This document shows, in pieces, positions 22,084 to 36,900 of a stretch of DNA of 64,000 bases; the first letter of the stretch is position 1, and the number at the start of each line of letters is the position of its first letter. Both the position numbers and the translations under genes were made by a program. The notes under the pieces are model-generated. The model worked only from the letters and a program-made list of their open reading frames with translations. It ran no database searches and was not told the origin of the DNA. Source of the DNA: Angiostrongylus vasorum (taxonomy: Eukaryota; Nematoda; Chromadorea; Rhabditida; Metastrongylidae); assembly GCA_018806985.1 (NCBI GenBank), contig JADANN010000450.1, positions 1,234,835-1,298,834 on the forward strand, written 5' to 3'.

Positions 22084-22096
22084 ATTTTTTCATTAG
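22084..22096 (+). promoter_or_regulatory. Possible trans-splice (SL) acceptor upstream of phosphatase ATG
   Basis: A T-rich tract ends in CATTAG at 22091-22096, 29 bases before the ATG at 22126. Nematode genes are commonly trans-spliced to a spliced leader at such sites. An in-frame TAA at 22105-22107 lies between this site and the ATG, so the coding region cannot extend upstream. It could instead be chance T-rich sequence. Confidence 0.3.
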
Positions 22097-22125
22097 TTAA
22101 GTATTAATTCATCTCATTGAAGATA

Positions 22126-22270
22126 ATGATTTTGCTCCTGTTTCTCATTGGCACCGTGACATTGGCTCGTGAATATCTACCGTTAAACAGAACTCCTAAG
22201 TGGAAAACGAACAATCCAAATTATGGACCAGATTTCGGACAACCAGAACAAATTCACTTGTCATTGGGAG
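22126..22270 (+). CDS. Phosphatase exon 1: signal peptide and N-terminus
   Basis: Starts at the ATG at 22126; the upstream TTG at 22117 is not a plausible start. About 14 hydrophobic residues ([14 protein letters not shown]) form a signal peptide, followed by a polar linker. It ends with PEQIHLSLG, the conserved N-terminal strand of purple acid phosphatases. The donor is GTTTGT after 22270, and the exon has 48 codons plus 1 nt (phase 1). The reading frame stays open for about 50 more codons past the donor, but that sequence does not resemble the family. Confidence 0.82.
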
Positions 22271-25200
22271 GTTTGTTGAAGGATTGGGATTTTTCCCACT
22301 ACTTTTGCCTTCGTCTATCTTCCACTTTTCTTACAGAAGTTAAGAATAAAAGGTCATCTAAATATGCTACTAATAACATATTCGCGACTAGCTGCGTTGG
22401 GTATTGTGCAGGTCCTTTTCAGCTGTGTACGTGAGACTTTTGGCAGGTGAAGAGGCACAGAAACGCTCTTATCTTAACAATGCTACTAGGGGTTTTAGGG
22501 AAAGCGCTTCTTCCGATGAGATAATAAGTAATTGAGAGCACCTCCTCAGAGTGGCACGGTATTCACAGGTATGCGGTCATCAGTGAGTTTCAGCACAGTG
22601 TGTAGTTCAAAACAGTTATAAAGTCTTATGATCTTATTTCAACCTTGTTTCACCAGTTACAATCTACAATTCACACATATTTGCAGTATATATCACAGGA
22701 ATAACTGATAGTCTTCGAACACTACTTGCAATGCATACTTACAATCAACAATTTTTCTTTCAACTACCTGTGGTTTAATGACTTTAGGAGAACTGTCATA
22801 TTTTTCAACTTTAAATTTCAACATCTTTCCCCATACCCATACGCCTCCAAGCCTTTGCAATTATCCACTGTCCTTTACTCAGCTCCTGGATGACCTTCTG
22901 GGCAGGTCTTTTCTCGTTTTTTCCTAAACCTGCCGATGAAAATCGTCCTTCGCTGCGGTATGTCCTCAAAAAGAATACATGTGTTTTAACCATCTTCAGC
23001 CATGGAGAGATTGCTACTAATGCACACCATCATGGTGAGCTGCTGAACCGAGAAGTCATACATGTTTATTACTCCTTCGTGTGTCGCAGAAGAAGCTCGC
23101 GGATGGCTTGCATAGCGAAGGTTTGTATAAAGGGCGGTAACATTCAAAGGACTCCATCACGCACGTGTGGTCAGGACGAGCCTTACCTAGGGGATCCAAG
23201 AACATCTGGATGTTTGTAAGATGGGCTGAAATGTGCTTTAACAACTAAGTGCTAGGGTTAGAAACCATGTTATTCTATCCGTTCGTCTGTCTACACAGCC
23301 AGTGTTTAGTCTAACCTTAAATAATGATGGGTCGGTAGGCGCATGATCAGCAGTGGATAGTAACCTATAAGTTGTGACAAGAGTATTTAATTCTGATATT
23401 TCATTGTGGGAGGCACATTACCCACCAACGTGAACTCTGTGCGTGTGCGAAGAAGCTGTTTTGTTTTCAACGCAGTTGAAATCTTGGTTTCGTGCTTTTC
23501 TGTTTTGCTTGTTGGTGTCTTTGGCTGGGTGGATTGCAGTCAAGTTGACCTTTCCAGGCTCTGAAGCAGCCGAAATCCACCGAAACGTTAGCTTTTTGTG
23601 AATAGAGTATAGTAAAAACCGTTGATGGTCTTTGAGTTTGTGAGCGTCTTAGTTACGAATGTCTTCATTTATTGATAAGCTAACCGCGAGTCTGCTATAA
23701 GTCTTCACTGGAACTGAAGTTTTGGAAGGATTGCCTTCTTCAGTACATTCATAACATAACGGTCGCGATCAAGGGCAAGATGCCATTTCTTCTGACTTGA
23801 ATGGATTTAAACGGTTGAATTCAGTCGAAACGGAGTTTTGTTGAAACGAAGTGATTCAAGCGAACTCTGAATTGCCAGAGAATCATTTTTCGGCACTCAA
23901 AAAATTCATGATCAGCACCACATTCTACACTACAACTTTGCAACCGGAATTTCCCCAATCCCCCATTCTTCACTAACACTGTCATCCTCATGATGAGAAG
24001 TGTTCAACAAGACGATACTGTATTGACAAATTTGCTTCCAACCACTGTCGAAAACTTGCTGCAAAATTGGATTTGAATCAGGTAGAATTGAAAGTCGATG
24101 GCTACTAGTCGTACCACCCTAGTGTCGGTACTGTTGTCGCTCTTATAACACCAACCACTAATTAGACAAAACGAATGGTCTTTGATTCTGACAACTTCTG
24201 TGGAATGACTGGTCTCCAATTGAGCCTTAAAAGAGAATTTTCACAGAGAACGCATTCGTTTCTGATATCTAGTTCACGCTACTGGAATGAGTATCTCGGA
24301 ATGCTTGGGTTGATACTCTAGTTACGTTGAACTACTCATCTGTTGCAGTTTAGCTGACAAGACAGCATGATGAACGGCTGCAGAAAATAGTTAAGAAAGA
24401 AACAGGCTAAATGAATAGTTCACAAGGACAACGATGATAGAACCAAAAGGGCAAAGAATACTCGGCTCCGTGCTCGGCTCCTCGACTATGGAAACACTTC
24501 CTGGAGAAGTACGTACATCAGGAACATGGACACTGTGTAAGCAACACGAACGAGCGGCCAGCGTTATCGTATGCGTTATAAAGAGAAGAATACGGAGAGT
24601 GTCGTTTTCCAACATGGGAACTCGAGGAAAAGAGGAAAATCGGAATCCATCGGCCGTAAAAGAACAACACGATGCTAATTATTAAAATCCTGAGATTAAA
24701 GTGACCCAAATACTTGATGCCCCATAACGAGAACTACATGAGAGAGAATATTAGCGAATGAGTCTCATCACCTGTATCACCTGTAGTCTCGTTGATCGTC
24801 GAGTGACTCGAGCGGGCGCCAGTAAATCTTCCATTTTTTCCTGTCGCATTCAAGAGTAGCCCAGTAAGTTTTGCTCGCTCTAAGGACTCGTCGAGCATCA
24901 TATCTTTCTTCGAGACACTTCGTGAAGAACTCTGATCACCGGTTGTGGTCTTTCAGCAGTACGTTTTACACCCCGAGGAATCCAGTCACTAACGGCTCTT
25001 GTCCATCGGTCGTCATTCATCAGCATTACGTGCCCAGCCCACCTTATCTTCGACTGTTTGGCGTACAGAACGCCATCTTTAATTTTTGATCGTTGACGCA
25101 GGTCGGAGCTTCGGATCCCATCCTTTAGTTGTGTGAAACGGGATACTCATAACGTCGTCCTTTCGACTGCGCGTTCAATAAAGCTGAGCGATCTTTCATC

Positions 25201-28200
25201 CTGCTTACGCAGCGACCAGGTTTCTGACGCATACTTTAGGGCAGAAAGTACCGTTGGGTCGAAAAAGGTGGGCACAGAGTCGGATGTTCTTTGTCCTCTT
25301 CACTACATCTTCGATGCTCTTGAAAGCTCCCGAAGCCGCTCGTTCCTTTCTGCTCAGCTCTGGAGCTAAGCCTTTCATCATATTGATTTCCCAACCTAGG
25401 TAGATATAACTGGAGCATTCGGAGATATTCGTTCCGTTGAGCGTGAAAGGGGCATACGAAACCAGTCCGTTCTTCATGAACATCGTTTTTTGTGAGTCGA
25501 AGACCAATCTTTCCACAGGCTTTATCAAAGTCGGCAAGCATACGTTCCGCTTAGCTAATGTTTGGTGTTATAAGGACGATGTCATCAACAAAGCGAACAT
25601 GATGTAACTACCGACCATCGATCTTCACTCCCATATTATCCCATTGCAGTGTTCGCATGACGTTCTGGAGGGCGGCGGTTTTGGCGAGATGGTATCGCCT
25701 TGCCTAACCCCTCTTTTGACGTCAATGTCAACATTGTTGTAGAACGGTGATATCTTGGTTGTGAAATGTTTGTACAGCTCACGAAGAATCTTTATTTGCT
25801 GAGTAGGGACTCCTTGACTATCCAGAGCTACCAAGACTGCTTCTATCTCGACTGAATCAAAAGGCCTTTTGTAAATCGATGAAGGTGAGACAGAGCGGTC
25901 TTTTGTACTCTCGCCATACTTCAATGAGTCTTGTTATCGTGTGGATGTGGTCCATCGTACTAAATCCTTTTCGAAACCCTGCTTGCTCACATGGCTGTCC
26001 TTCGTCCAGTGTTCTGTCAATCCTGTTTAGGATGACTCGAGTGAAAAGTTTGTAGACGACAGACAGTAAGCAGATTGGGACGATAGTTGCCGATATCCTG
26101 TAGGTCACACTTCTTGAACAATAACACGGTTTTGCTGGTCTTCCAGTGGGTAGGGACCTTGCATTCGGACAGTTAACGTGTGAAGAGCCGAGCCAGTGTG
26201 TTTACGAGGATCTGACGGAAGGTTCTTCAGGTGTTCTCGGTCTTATCCTGTCCGGACCTACTGCTGTTCGATTTTTCACCGACGAAATGGCATGTCGGAT
26301 TTCGGAAGGGAGAAGCAGTAGTACAACATATCCATCCTCCTTTATTTCATGTGACGGAAGGTGGACGTGGCTATCGAAGAGATCCGAGTAGCATTCGTGA
26401 ATAATTTTCTCCATTGCCTTTCTGGACGCTGTAACTGTTCCGTCTGGGCGCCGAAGTGCAATCATTTTGCTCTTGTAATTGGCGAAGCTTCGGTGGGCTT
26501 TGTGAATGCTTTTCTCAGCCTCTGCAGCTTCGACCATTACTGCTGCTCTTCTCTCTTTAAGATCTTCTTTTTATCGCCTATCTGCATTGTTTTTGCAAGT
26601 TCGGACGTTAGTTTGCGGTTGCCTGCAGCTCGTGCGATTCCACGCCGGCGTATCAGCTCGACTGTTTCTGAAGGCAGACGTCTCTTGGTGACTTTCGAAC
26701 TCTCAGCTTTCATAAGCGGCATCTTCCCAACAGCCGACTAATGACTTGAATAAGTGCCACTTTACGGTGGGAACTTCGGTTTGGAGTTTAGCGGCTTTTT
26801 CCTCTTTCCGCGAGAAATAGAATCATGCACGAAGGAGATGGTGGTCTGTTCCCGTGCAGAATGTTGAGACAACAGCACATCGGTTAGGCAAAACCTTCTA
26901 TTTACTATGGTGTGGTCTATTTCGTTATGGTACTCTCTATTGGGAAACTCCCACGTCCAGCACTGAGGGTGGGGCTTCTGGAATTGTGAGCAACCATGGA
27001 TGTCTTGGTCGTCATGTAAACTCAGACAGCCGCTCAGCCCGTTCGTTCCATTCTAATCCGTGGCTCCCAATGTGACGTTTTCCGGACGTTCTTCTTGGTC
27101 CAGTCTTGGTGTTAAAATCTCCAATGATAATCTTGAAGAATGTACGGTCTTCTCTGCAGAACTTCTCCAAGTCCATATAGAACGCTTCGACTTCTTCTTC
27201 GTCATAGTTTCATGTCGGCGCGTAAACGACGAAGATTAAACGTCCGATTCGGGTTGTAAGTTGTTCAAATGAATCAACGTTCATGGACAAATTCGTTTTA
27301 AGAAGAACGCCGACGCAGCCGACTCCTCTGCTGTCGCATGTTCCGAGAAACAGTTCTTCTCCGGTGTCACAGATGGCGTTAAATGGGTGGCGTCGTCTCG
27401 TCTCGACCAGGCCGATGACTTCGTACCTTATCCTTCTTGCTTTCATGAGCAAGTCTTCTATCGAGGACTCGGATGCAAGTGTACATGCATTGTAAGTATA
27501 GATCGTCAACATAGTTCTTTGAAATCCAAGCAGCTTCCGTTGGCCCTGAGATTTTAGCAGACTCTCCGTACTCGTCCCACCCAACGCTGCGAAATTGCGG
27601 GCTCTTTCGGGGGTGATGGGAATGAAGCCTGTTTTTCTTTTTTTTACTGTGTTTAGCATTTTGATACCCACTTATAGCTTGCTGGGCTCTGAACGTGGGG
27701 CTGGATATACTCACGAGTAGCTTGCCAGACTCTTCCAGAGTGGACATGGAGCTTATTTGTTGGAGGCGACTCCTCCCATGCACTTCCCTGTCACTTGATT
27801 GCAGCCTTTTGGCCGAATTGACTCGTAGAATACAATCCGCATAAGCGAGAACGCACCCACACATACATGCATGAATACGCCTAGCAAATGCAGAAAGTAT
27901 GTGCCAAATCGGCGCAGCAGAAAGAGAGAGTCCATCCCCTGGATCCATCTGCGTCTCAGAGAAGCAAAGGTCGCTTTTGGTCCGCGATTAACCCCCCTAT
28001 CCGCCACCTGGGGAGGTGCCACGTAGCCTTGCGACTAACCGGCTCGAGATCCCTCATATGAGTGAGAACCGTGGGAGTCTCATGGCACAGCAAAAGTCCA
28101 GTGAGAAGACCACTGACTAGTTGATAAGACTTCCCAAATATCGTGAAAGAACAATATGATGCATCTCAACCGTTTATAGCAAACAAAACCAACTTCGACT

Positions 28201-31200
28201 ACTCCTGAGCGCTCAAGGATGGTGCAGACGGTTTTGAATATCTGAGCTATTTTAACTGTACTGTAGACCTGATTTAATTCCTGCTACTGAGTGAAAGAGC
28301 TTTGATTTAGAATTTTATTGCCATTGGTCCCACTGATCATCGAGTATGTGCTGTATGTGAACGAATGTGAACGCATTGTCACGACGAATTATTCAAGAGG
28401 CACGAAAAAGAGTCACATTTTCAGCATGATGCCCTGTTTCTTGTTGCTCCTATTAAAATTCTAACCATGAGTGGCTGACTTGTTTATACCACAAGTTTTC
28501 TTTATCTGGTTTCTAGACAGAACTATCGAACCTTTTTTGAGATTCGATTGTGATCGGGATTAACCTATGCTCAAATCGTTATTCGACATTTAGGAACACG
28601 CCCCAGCGACGAAATAGCTACAAATTTTGTAAAGATTTATGTACTACTATTGAAAACACACACGGTCATCGGTTAAATCTCAAATTTTATGTAAACTAAG
28701 CTACTCCATCTCTCCGTAATCGGCAAATTGGTAACAAACCTACTTGGCGGGATAGAAACGGGCTTGATATGTCTGTAACCTAGTGGAAGACACTGTGTGC
28801 ATACGAACACCTCTACGATGCCACGAATCGAGTTGCATGCATGGTGCATTCTTAATTGAAAGAATGACGCCAGAAGCTTTGTCTTTTTTGTGCTTCAAGC
28901 ACAGTGTTAATCGAATGATTAGAAAATTGCAGGCAGCACAACAGAAATGGTCATCACTTGGCTAACGTTTAGTGATACAGAGAAGACACTGGTGAACTAT
29001 GGATTAATAACTGATAAGAAATTGTCATCGGTGAGTAGGTGACTGTCGCTGATACAAGAAAGATTGTTTTACAAAGAATGAAAGCTATAATTCCTCTCTG
29101 ATGAGCGGCAATCGTTCTCCATTTGGTGATGTTGTCGTTAGCGAAATCAGACAGAGTTGAAAAAACGACAAATTTTCCATATGTTTAGATCGTTGAGGGT
29201 AAATGCAGCGAGTTTTCGGAGCCATCGAAAGAGAAGAATAGAATTCGATACATTCATCGTGCGGTCCTAAGGGGTCTCACGCCCGGAACCACATACCGTG
29301 AGTGTTTTGAGATTCAGAGAAAAGAAGGGGTTGTTCCTATAACTGGCGAGCGAGATTTAGTAAATTTGATAAAGTTGGACTGCACAATTATAACTTAGTC
29401 TATAACATGGTCTATTCTATAGAAGAAAAGTCTTTCTCAGATTTACGCTCAAGTTCTGCACCGACATTGTAGTTTACCGCGTAATCTTATGCCTGGAGAA
29501 GGTATTGGCACGAAATTACTGGAGATTTCCTCAAATTAGAGTATATCTCCTTGGAAAGAACTTCTGCTGTTAATCGCAGTTCAACTACCACAAAGAGGAC
29601 AGAATTCTTTCATATCATAGAAAAGAACCGTCACTGACATATTATTACACAATAGAATTTTGACTCGTCCCTTATCAAAGCAATGTAGCCAGGCACTGTA
29701 AGATTACCACTTCCTTCACTTACTTTCTTGATTTTTTTTACAGTGTGCGTGGAGATGAATATTTATGTTCACATAAATATATGGCTTTCTTGGTTGTTTT
29801 TTTGTTTGTTTTTTGTTTATTTTACATTTGTTTGTTGTTGTCTGTGTAATATAGGAAAAATCTAGGTGGAAATTGCACGAGAATAAGTTAAAGATTTCTA
29901 GAATATCGTGTTGGAAGTGAATATGGATGGAGTGCTGTGTACAGATTCACTGCATTGAAGCCAAGAACTGGTGGAGGTTACGTGATCGCTGTGTTCGGCG
30001 ATTTAGGAAATCAAAATGGTCGTTCGTTAGCTAAACTTCAACGAATGGCACAAGATGGTGACATCGACCTGGTTCTGCATGTGGGTAGGTACTTCATGAT
30101 GGCATTCGTAGATACACTACATGCATACATATGTACACGTTTGCACCCGTAGATATGACGCGCGGAATAAGGTTAACCCTGATCCTAGCCTGAGCCTAAG
30201 CGAAATCATGAACATTAATTTACAAGCGCCTAGGATGATCATATATTGATTCTCATAGCTAAAAAGGTGCATCAAGAGCTATCACTGTGAGTTGGATACT
30301 CCAACGGCGTGTGCGGTAGGCTAATCTAGCGTCTGAGAGAACGTTAGCCTAAGTCCAAGCAAAATCTCGAACCTCATTCAATAACCATCTAGAGTCACGG
30401 GTTGTGGATTCTTATGGATTAAAATCATATAGCTGAGTAGCATCAGTGTGAATCTTACATTCTACGATACGGTATAAGCACTGTTCAACATCTATTATCG
30501 AACTGTCATAGTGGCACAGCAGCGCTATTTCTAAAAAAACAAGATGTTGAAGTACACTATTATTTTTACCGCACCTCCATGTTAAAATGATAAAATAACA
30601 TTAACGGATTCTAGTAAAACTCCTTAATTTTAACGGTTTGCATAATATTAGCGTTTAGAACACGAAATATGACTTCTTGATTAGAAACAATTCACAAAAG
30701 GTTCTGATTAGTCTCTTCATCCCTGCTATGAAGACATTCGAACTTAGTTGATTGCAGAAAAGTAGGTAAAATCGAAGACTTCTCATCGAATGTATTTCAA
30801 AAAATCGAACATGAGCAATTTAATCCAATCGTTTCGTGGGTTCTTGCTGAAAAGCCACTAACGATTTTAGGTGACATTGCTTATAATCTGGACACTGACG
30901 ATGGTAATGTCGGTGATGAATTTCTTCGACAGATCGAACCGATTGCTGCCTATGTGCCCTATATGACAGCAGTGGGAAATCATGAGGTATCCAAGAAGTT
31001 TGATACAGGTGGAAGAAAAGACAAGCAACATCCACATAGAATAAATAGGACAAATGTTTGTGGTTTAAGAGTGCGTCGAATTTCTCACACTACATTAATC
31101 GATTCACAATGCCGGATTCTGAGCACAATTTATTCTACAGGTGAGTTTGAAACGAAAAAATTTAAGTGAGAATCGACATATAGCATTTCTATTGCTTATG

Positions 31201-33902
31201 ATGCACACAAAATTGCAGTGGCGTTGTCGTTCTTCCTTCCGTTTCCCATCTCTTTGGATCTTAGAATATCCTAAAACCTTGTTGGGCCATCATCCGTCTT
31301 TCAACCTCGCCGTAATTCTTGTAATTATAATATTTCGCTACTAGCCGGAATAAACGAAAATGGCACAGCTTCTACTTCCTACTATGAAAAAAACGAAAAA
31401 TTCTGTTTCCTAACAATGACTGTCGCCTCATCGTCTCTGGGTGGTTTTCTTGAATGTTAAGCAGCGAAGTATAACGTGGATTTCATTTCATCAACAAAGT
31501 ATTCCAAGCTGAGAAGAACTTCGACTTTTCCATCTGGAAAGCCAGCTAAGAGTGTGTTAGTGCCACAGGCATCTTTACATCTGCGTAACGATTTAGTCAC
31601 TGGCATGCAAATAGTGGCGACCACGGAACACAGTAACACAGACTCCAAGGAACTAAAAGCTTGCGTAAAGTATCAGTTGAATGAAGGTTATGCGGCATTT
31701 GTGCTGAAGTCTGCACGAGTAACTCGGGAATACGGTTATTCAGATATCTGAATAAGTATACAGATAGTTTGTGTTCCAATCCTCTTAATAGTTTTAACTT
31801 ATTATTTATTGATACACTTTTTTAACAGTAGGATATATATTGCGAAATATAACTTTGATGATGCTGATATATTTGCAAAACTCCGGACCGCAGGTGTCTG
31901 CGGTGGGGAACGAACGCGCTATTGTCCTTTCCGGGGAGTAACGCGTTCGCCATCACACCATGTGGGTCCTTCGTTTCGCCTGTCCCCTTTTAATAGTGTA
32001 TTCCAATTCTCTTATCCTTATAATTTCCGTTTTTTGATCTCTCACTCTGAAATGCGAGCTTCAATCAAGAGCATTGAAAAAAGCACAGCTGCAAGAATTG
32101 ATAACATCGAAGTAGAGGTGGGAGCCGCACTGCTCACCACCCGCACTTATGACAATTTACTTCAGATGGAAGGCTTTTTCTCGCAAATGGAGCCTTGCTC
32201 ATTGTGTTAACCTTTATCGACAACGAAAAAAGCGTTCGTAGCGCCAAAACGAATGCCATCTTATTAGTACTCCTTGACTGAGTGAAGTCATCCTATGTAA
32301 TAACTGTAGCTCACAACTGCATCACAGGGATACAACTCTTCCATCTACATTTCGCCATCCCCGTAGAGACATAACTTTAAACGGGCAACACCATTTCCTT
32401 AAAATTGTTCACCGTTGAGTTTCATTGCATAACTAAAGAGCTCGTTTGGAAAAAAGTGGTGCACACATTTATGGAAATTTCCAACCTAGTTTTATTGGTG
32501 AAATCGTCTTTTCGAAGAGCATCAGTGAAGCAGAGTCGATGCCCTTGGCAGTCAAGGAGGATATAAAGGAAATTTTAGAACCATGCATAGGTCCGAAATA
32601 AGCTCTATTCATGGGGGAATACACTCATATAACGGAAAGACAGACAAGTCAAAATGGATGGATTTTCTCACTACAATGATCGCATTCGCCTTTTAGACTT
32701 AATAGGCCTACAGCGCCTCTAATCAGCAACAGGGCCGAGCGTGGATACTTCAACCACGTCAGGACGTCAAGAAAAAGCGCCAATAGCTAAGTGCTTAAAT
32801 GATGTCTTCTAGAACATAGCCACACATACATACCTTAGTCCGCAGTTCACACCAAAGCGAATTATGGCATGTTCTTGGTTCGAGAGAATATACTTCAGGG
32901 AAAGAAGCACAGATAGGCTTGGAACTTTCAAAAAGGATATTCGACAACAGATTTGAGAAAGAAAAACAGTATGGTGAACTCTGTCAGGAATCGTTTTCTA
33001 GAGTATCTACCTACAGAAGTACGACCATATTTAGCTCTGACGTCAAAAAGTTGCATTCGTAGCTGGAAATAGTTTTTTTGATTTGTAGTTCGTGAAATAA
33101 TAGATGAAGATGTTAAAATCCTCGAAAGACACAATGACCATGGCTGTCATTCACGAAGAATGAAGGAAGGATATGATTGGAAGATAGGTTGGATTCCAAG
33201 AGTTGTAAGGACGGATCATCATAGCATTTAAGCGTTTATAAAATTTATCCTTTTCGTGTTTTATAGTGGAAAAGCTCGAATAGTAGACTGCGCACGTCTG
33301 CATGGTCTACGAAAACCATAGGGCCACATCAAGGATATTCACAACAAAAGTATGAACTCTTTCTATTGAATTTCAGTTTCGATCTTGGTAGCGCGCACTT
33401 TGTCTTCTTCTCCACCGAATTCTATTTCTACACTGAATACGGATGGAAGCAGATTCAAAATCAATGGAATTGGCTGATCGATGATTTAATGGTCAGATAT
33501 ATTTCAATTTAACACCTGAGCTGTCATGATCTACACGTATTTCTTTCTTTTAAGAGCTTTTAAAAAATCTGTAAGCCAAGCTTTTCCTAATCAAAGACGC
33601 AGAAATGTCTTCCTATTTGAAGAAAGCTAACAAGAATAGGGCAACCGTGCCTTGGATCCTCACCTTTGGGCATCGACCGATGTACTGTTCGGATTTTGAT
33701 GGCGATGACTGCACGAAATACGAGTCTATTGTGAGTTCATTAATTGGAACATGTTTGTCTCACAGTTTGCTGATACTTTTCAAATTTATACCTCTTCCAA
33801 TGTAGTTCTTATCTGACAAATTTTTAAACACATATAGTCTCAGTTGCAAAAGTAACTTCGTTCAGTTAATATCTTCACAAATACGTGGAAATACCAATAA
33901 CA

Positions 33903-33945
<43 letters not shown>

Positions 33946-36900
33946 TAACAGTAATAATAACGGTCGCCTATATAGCCCGAATATATGGATTTCGTCCACT
34001 GTGAAATCCTTTTCTGGTTGGCAGCTAATCCAAATACCGAGTGCTCGGGTTGAGGATAAAAATTGGAACACAGAATAAGGATATGCGTTAGGCTCCGTTA
34101 AGCACAGTGGAGGTGACTGAAAGCAGAGAACAATAAAGGATAAAGGATAAAGCGGTCGGCGTTGATCAATTCCTGAGGGATGCGCCATGCATTCGACATC
34201 ATTAAGTGTCGTTGGAGGTGATTGAATGCATATGTGGCCTTTACAATGACTCGCGGTGGCCTACCGATGTATCGGGCCACTGCTGCCATCTTCGCAGACA
34301 AGTCTGGTACCAATTTGCCGACCCCGGAGGGATGGAAGGCTTGGTGGGCCATGGGCGCGAGGATCGATTCTATGTGTGTGTCACTGTGGCGCCTCCAACA
34401 ACTGCGCCACACGCGTCCCTAGAGAACGATATACAGAGTCAATGTTTTGATCATTCCTGACATTTTATGTATAAAGTTGTCTACTCTGAAGTGACTTAGG
34501 ATATAATTAGCTACAGACGTACTAACCCATGAATAGTGGATGTGTTTGAATACATATAGATTGCTTCTCGCATTTCTATTCTATCAAAAATCTGTGGTAA
34601 AATTATTGTAAAAGAAAATGAATGAGATTGGGAGCCGCTTCCATTGTGCAAATGCAGCAAATATTGTGACTGACGTTAAGAGAGTACTCTATAGAGTTTC
34701 AACAAGTGAGGGTGAACTATATTGTGTGAATTCCGAAAGCTGCCCGTTGTCACACGCAACGCTTCGTAGGATTCAGCAACACAAGCATGTGCACCGTCAC
34801 ATCCGAAAAAGTAAAAATTGCAGCCGCAGCTCCATCAATGTCGAAGGAACCTTTTTTACATTTTAAGTACTCAGTAGTGTCGTCATGGGTGCCACTGGTT
34901 GCTATCGTAACCACTTGCATCTTGGCAAAATCAGTCAATGAACATGAAAGATCTAAACACCTTTTAGCCTTTCGATATCAAAATGAGTTTTGCAACCCGT
35001 GGCGTTTCGTTGATGATTAGATATTTTTGCTTAGTATAACATCCATTTCTAAGTACCCTTTATTCCGTTAGGTTGTAAAAAGAGAAAAAATATGAAGGGA
35101 GAAGGACATGAATAACATGCAGATTGTCGACGAATATTTTAGATGTTCAGATCTAGTATTGCTCTAAAAGGCTACCTGAGTGGCGCTCTCTACTGCCGCA
35201 CCATCAATCATTAGGATTTCGGAAGGGAAAGCCACCGGATTACATAAATCCTGCTTCCAATCGCTACAAATAATGGCCGACAATGATATCGACGTGGAAC
35301 TCATGAGTGATCTCCGCTGAACTTGTATATTCTGCAGTTGATCTGTTTAGTTGTGGGAGGGTGACAATGGTAGCCAAACAATTGGCCACGGAGCGTGCTG
35401 ACGTTGCAGCTCCAACATGACCACGATTATGGGTGGAAACACGGCCCAAGATCATCTTCAATAAGATTGCCCTATGCCTGCTCTCCTGCAGTTGCATACA
35501 AAAGTGTGTCCAATCGCAAAGGAGAGACTTCAGCAAATTGTTTCTGGATATCGTGACCAGTATGTTCTTCAAGTGATTATGTCACAGTGAGTAGACCAAG
35601 CGCTTAACAATTACAAATGGACACTTTAGTAGTGTCTACTCCAGCCAGCTCTTCTAGAGCAGCAGGAGCACTGTTAAAGCTGTTGCAGATGATAACTATA
35701 ATTTTTTAGATAGAAGTTTTGTTTTTTTAAGATTAGAACTGGACTACCGAGAACGCACGCTTATGGCTTAGAAAAGCTGTTCTACCATCATGCAGTCGAC
35801 ATTGAGATTTGGGCTCATGAGCACACCTACGAAAGAATGTGGCCGGTGTTCAATAGAACGGTAGGACAGCCATTTTATACTGATAATCCCAGCTTTCTCC
35901 TTGTTTTGTGGGCTTTTGCTTTTCGTCTCCTTTTACGGATTTCTATACGTTGGAAACTTCTCATCAGAAATATGTGATCTTTTTTAATCACCTTTACTTG
36001 TGATTAGTTTCTTTTTTACATTGGTGAGCTGCTGTACCAACAAAGAACTTCACCATTCATTCTGCTCACTTAGAAATGGGAATTTCCAGCTTTAGAAACG
36101 CTATTTGGTTAGTGGAAATAGCAAATACGGACTGGGCAGGCAAAAATGTTTGGATCATAACAAACCTTGTATCATTTAATATAGTTCATTATGAATTGAG
36201 ATATATCAACGTCACCAATTTTTATTAACTGTCTTTAATTGCAGAGTATTATGTAAAATACATCCATAATGTTTCTGAGATGTTTGCAAAACTCGGACCA
36301 CAGGCGTCTGCGTTGGGGGACCGAACATGCTAGTACGCTTTCCTGGAGCTAACCCGTTCACCACCACACCGTGCAGCTCCTTTGTTTCGCCTATCTCCCT
36401 AGCCGTGTTATTGACATATAAAAAAGGAAAGGAGCTGCATGGTGTAGTGGCGAACGCGTTAGCCCCCGGAGAGGGTAATAGCGCATTCGGTCCCCACCGC
36501 AGACCCCAGCGGTTCGGAGTTCTGCAAATACCTCAGCACCGTTATGAGATATATGTTTAACATCAAAAGATTATCTTTGGCCATGTATAAACCATGTGTG
36601 GACCACAATTTTTAGAACTACGTAATTTTTTTCATGTTACGAATTTGACCGAAAAGTTTAATTTTTGACAAATCAGGTGTACAATGGCACCGTTTCACCA
36701 TACTTCAATCCCTTAGCACCAGTGCACATCGTTTCCGGATCAGCGGTATGCTCATTTTAGGCTTTCATTTATGTTTTTATTTCCCTAAAATTTTCGGGTT
36801 GTGTACGATTGTTTATAGAGTGTAATAACGTTCAAACTGCGGCAGCAAGCCGTAAGATGAACAGTGTACAACTTTTGTCTAACGGCCATTACATTTTCAC

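Noticed and set aside
22811..22993. 60-codon minus frame and its overlapping 109-codon plus frame
   Set aside because: The plus frame runs into the PLE fragment; no motif, no splice support for the missing phosphatase exon.
27379..28022. 189-codon minus frame and its neighbour
   Set aside because: They overlap the RTE-1 endonuclease in another frame and the RTE leader; the endonuclease motifs are in the competing frame.
33580..33622. Upstream acceptor for the phosphatase exon at 33623
   Set aside because: In phase, but it would insert 14 residues into DLM-KANKNR, a region without length variation in the family.
33862..34188. 108-codon minus frame rich in Leu
   Set aside because: The Leu run is the reverse reading of the (TAA)n microsatellite.
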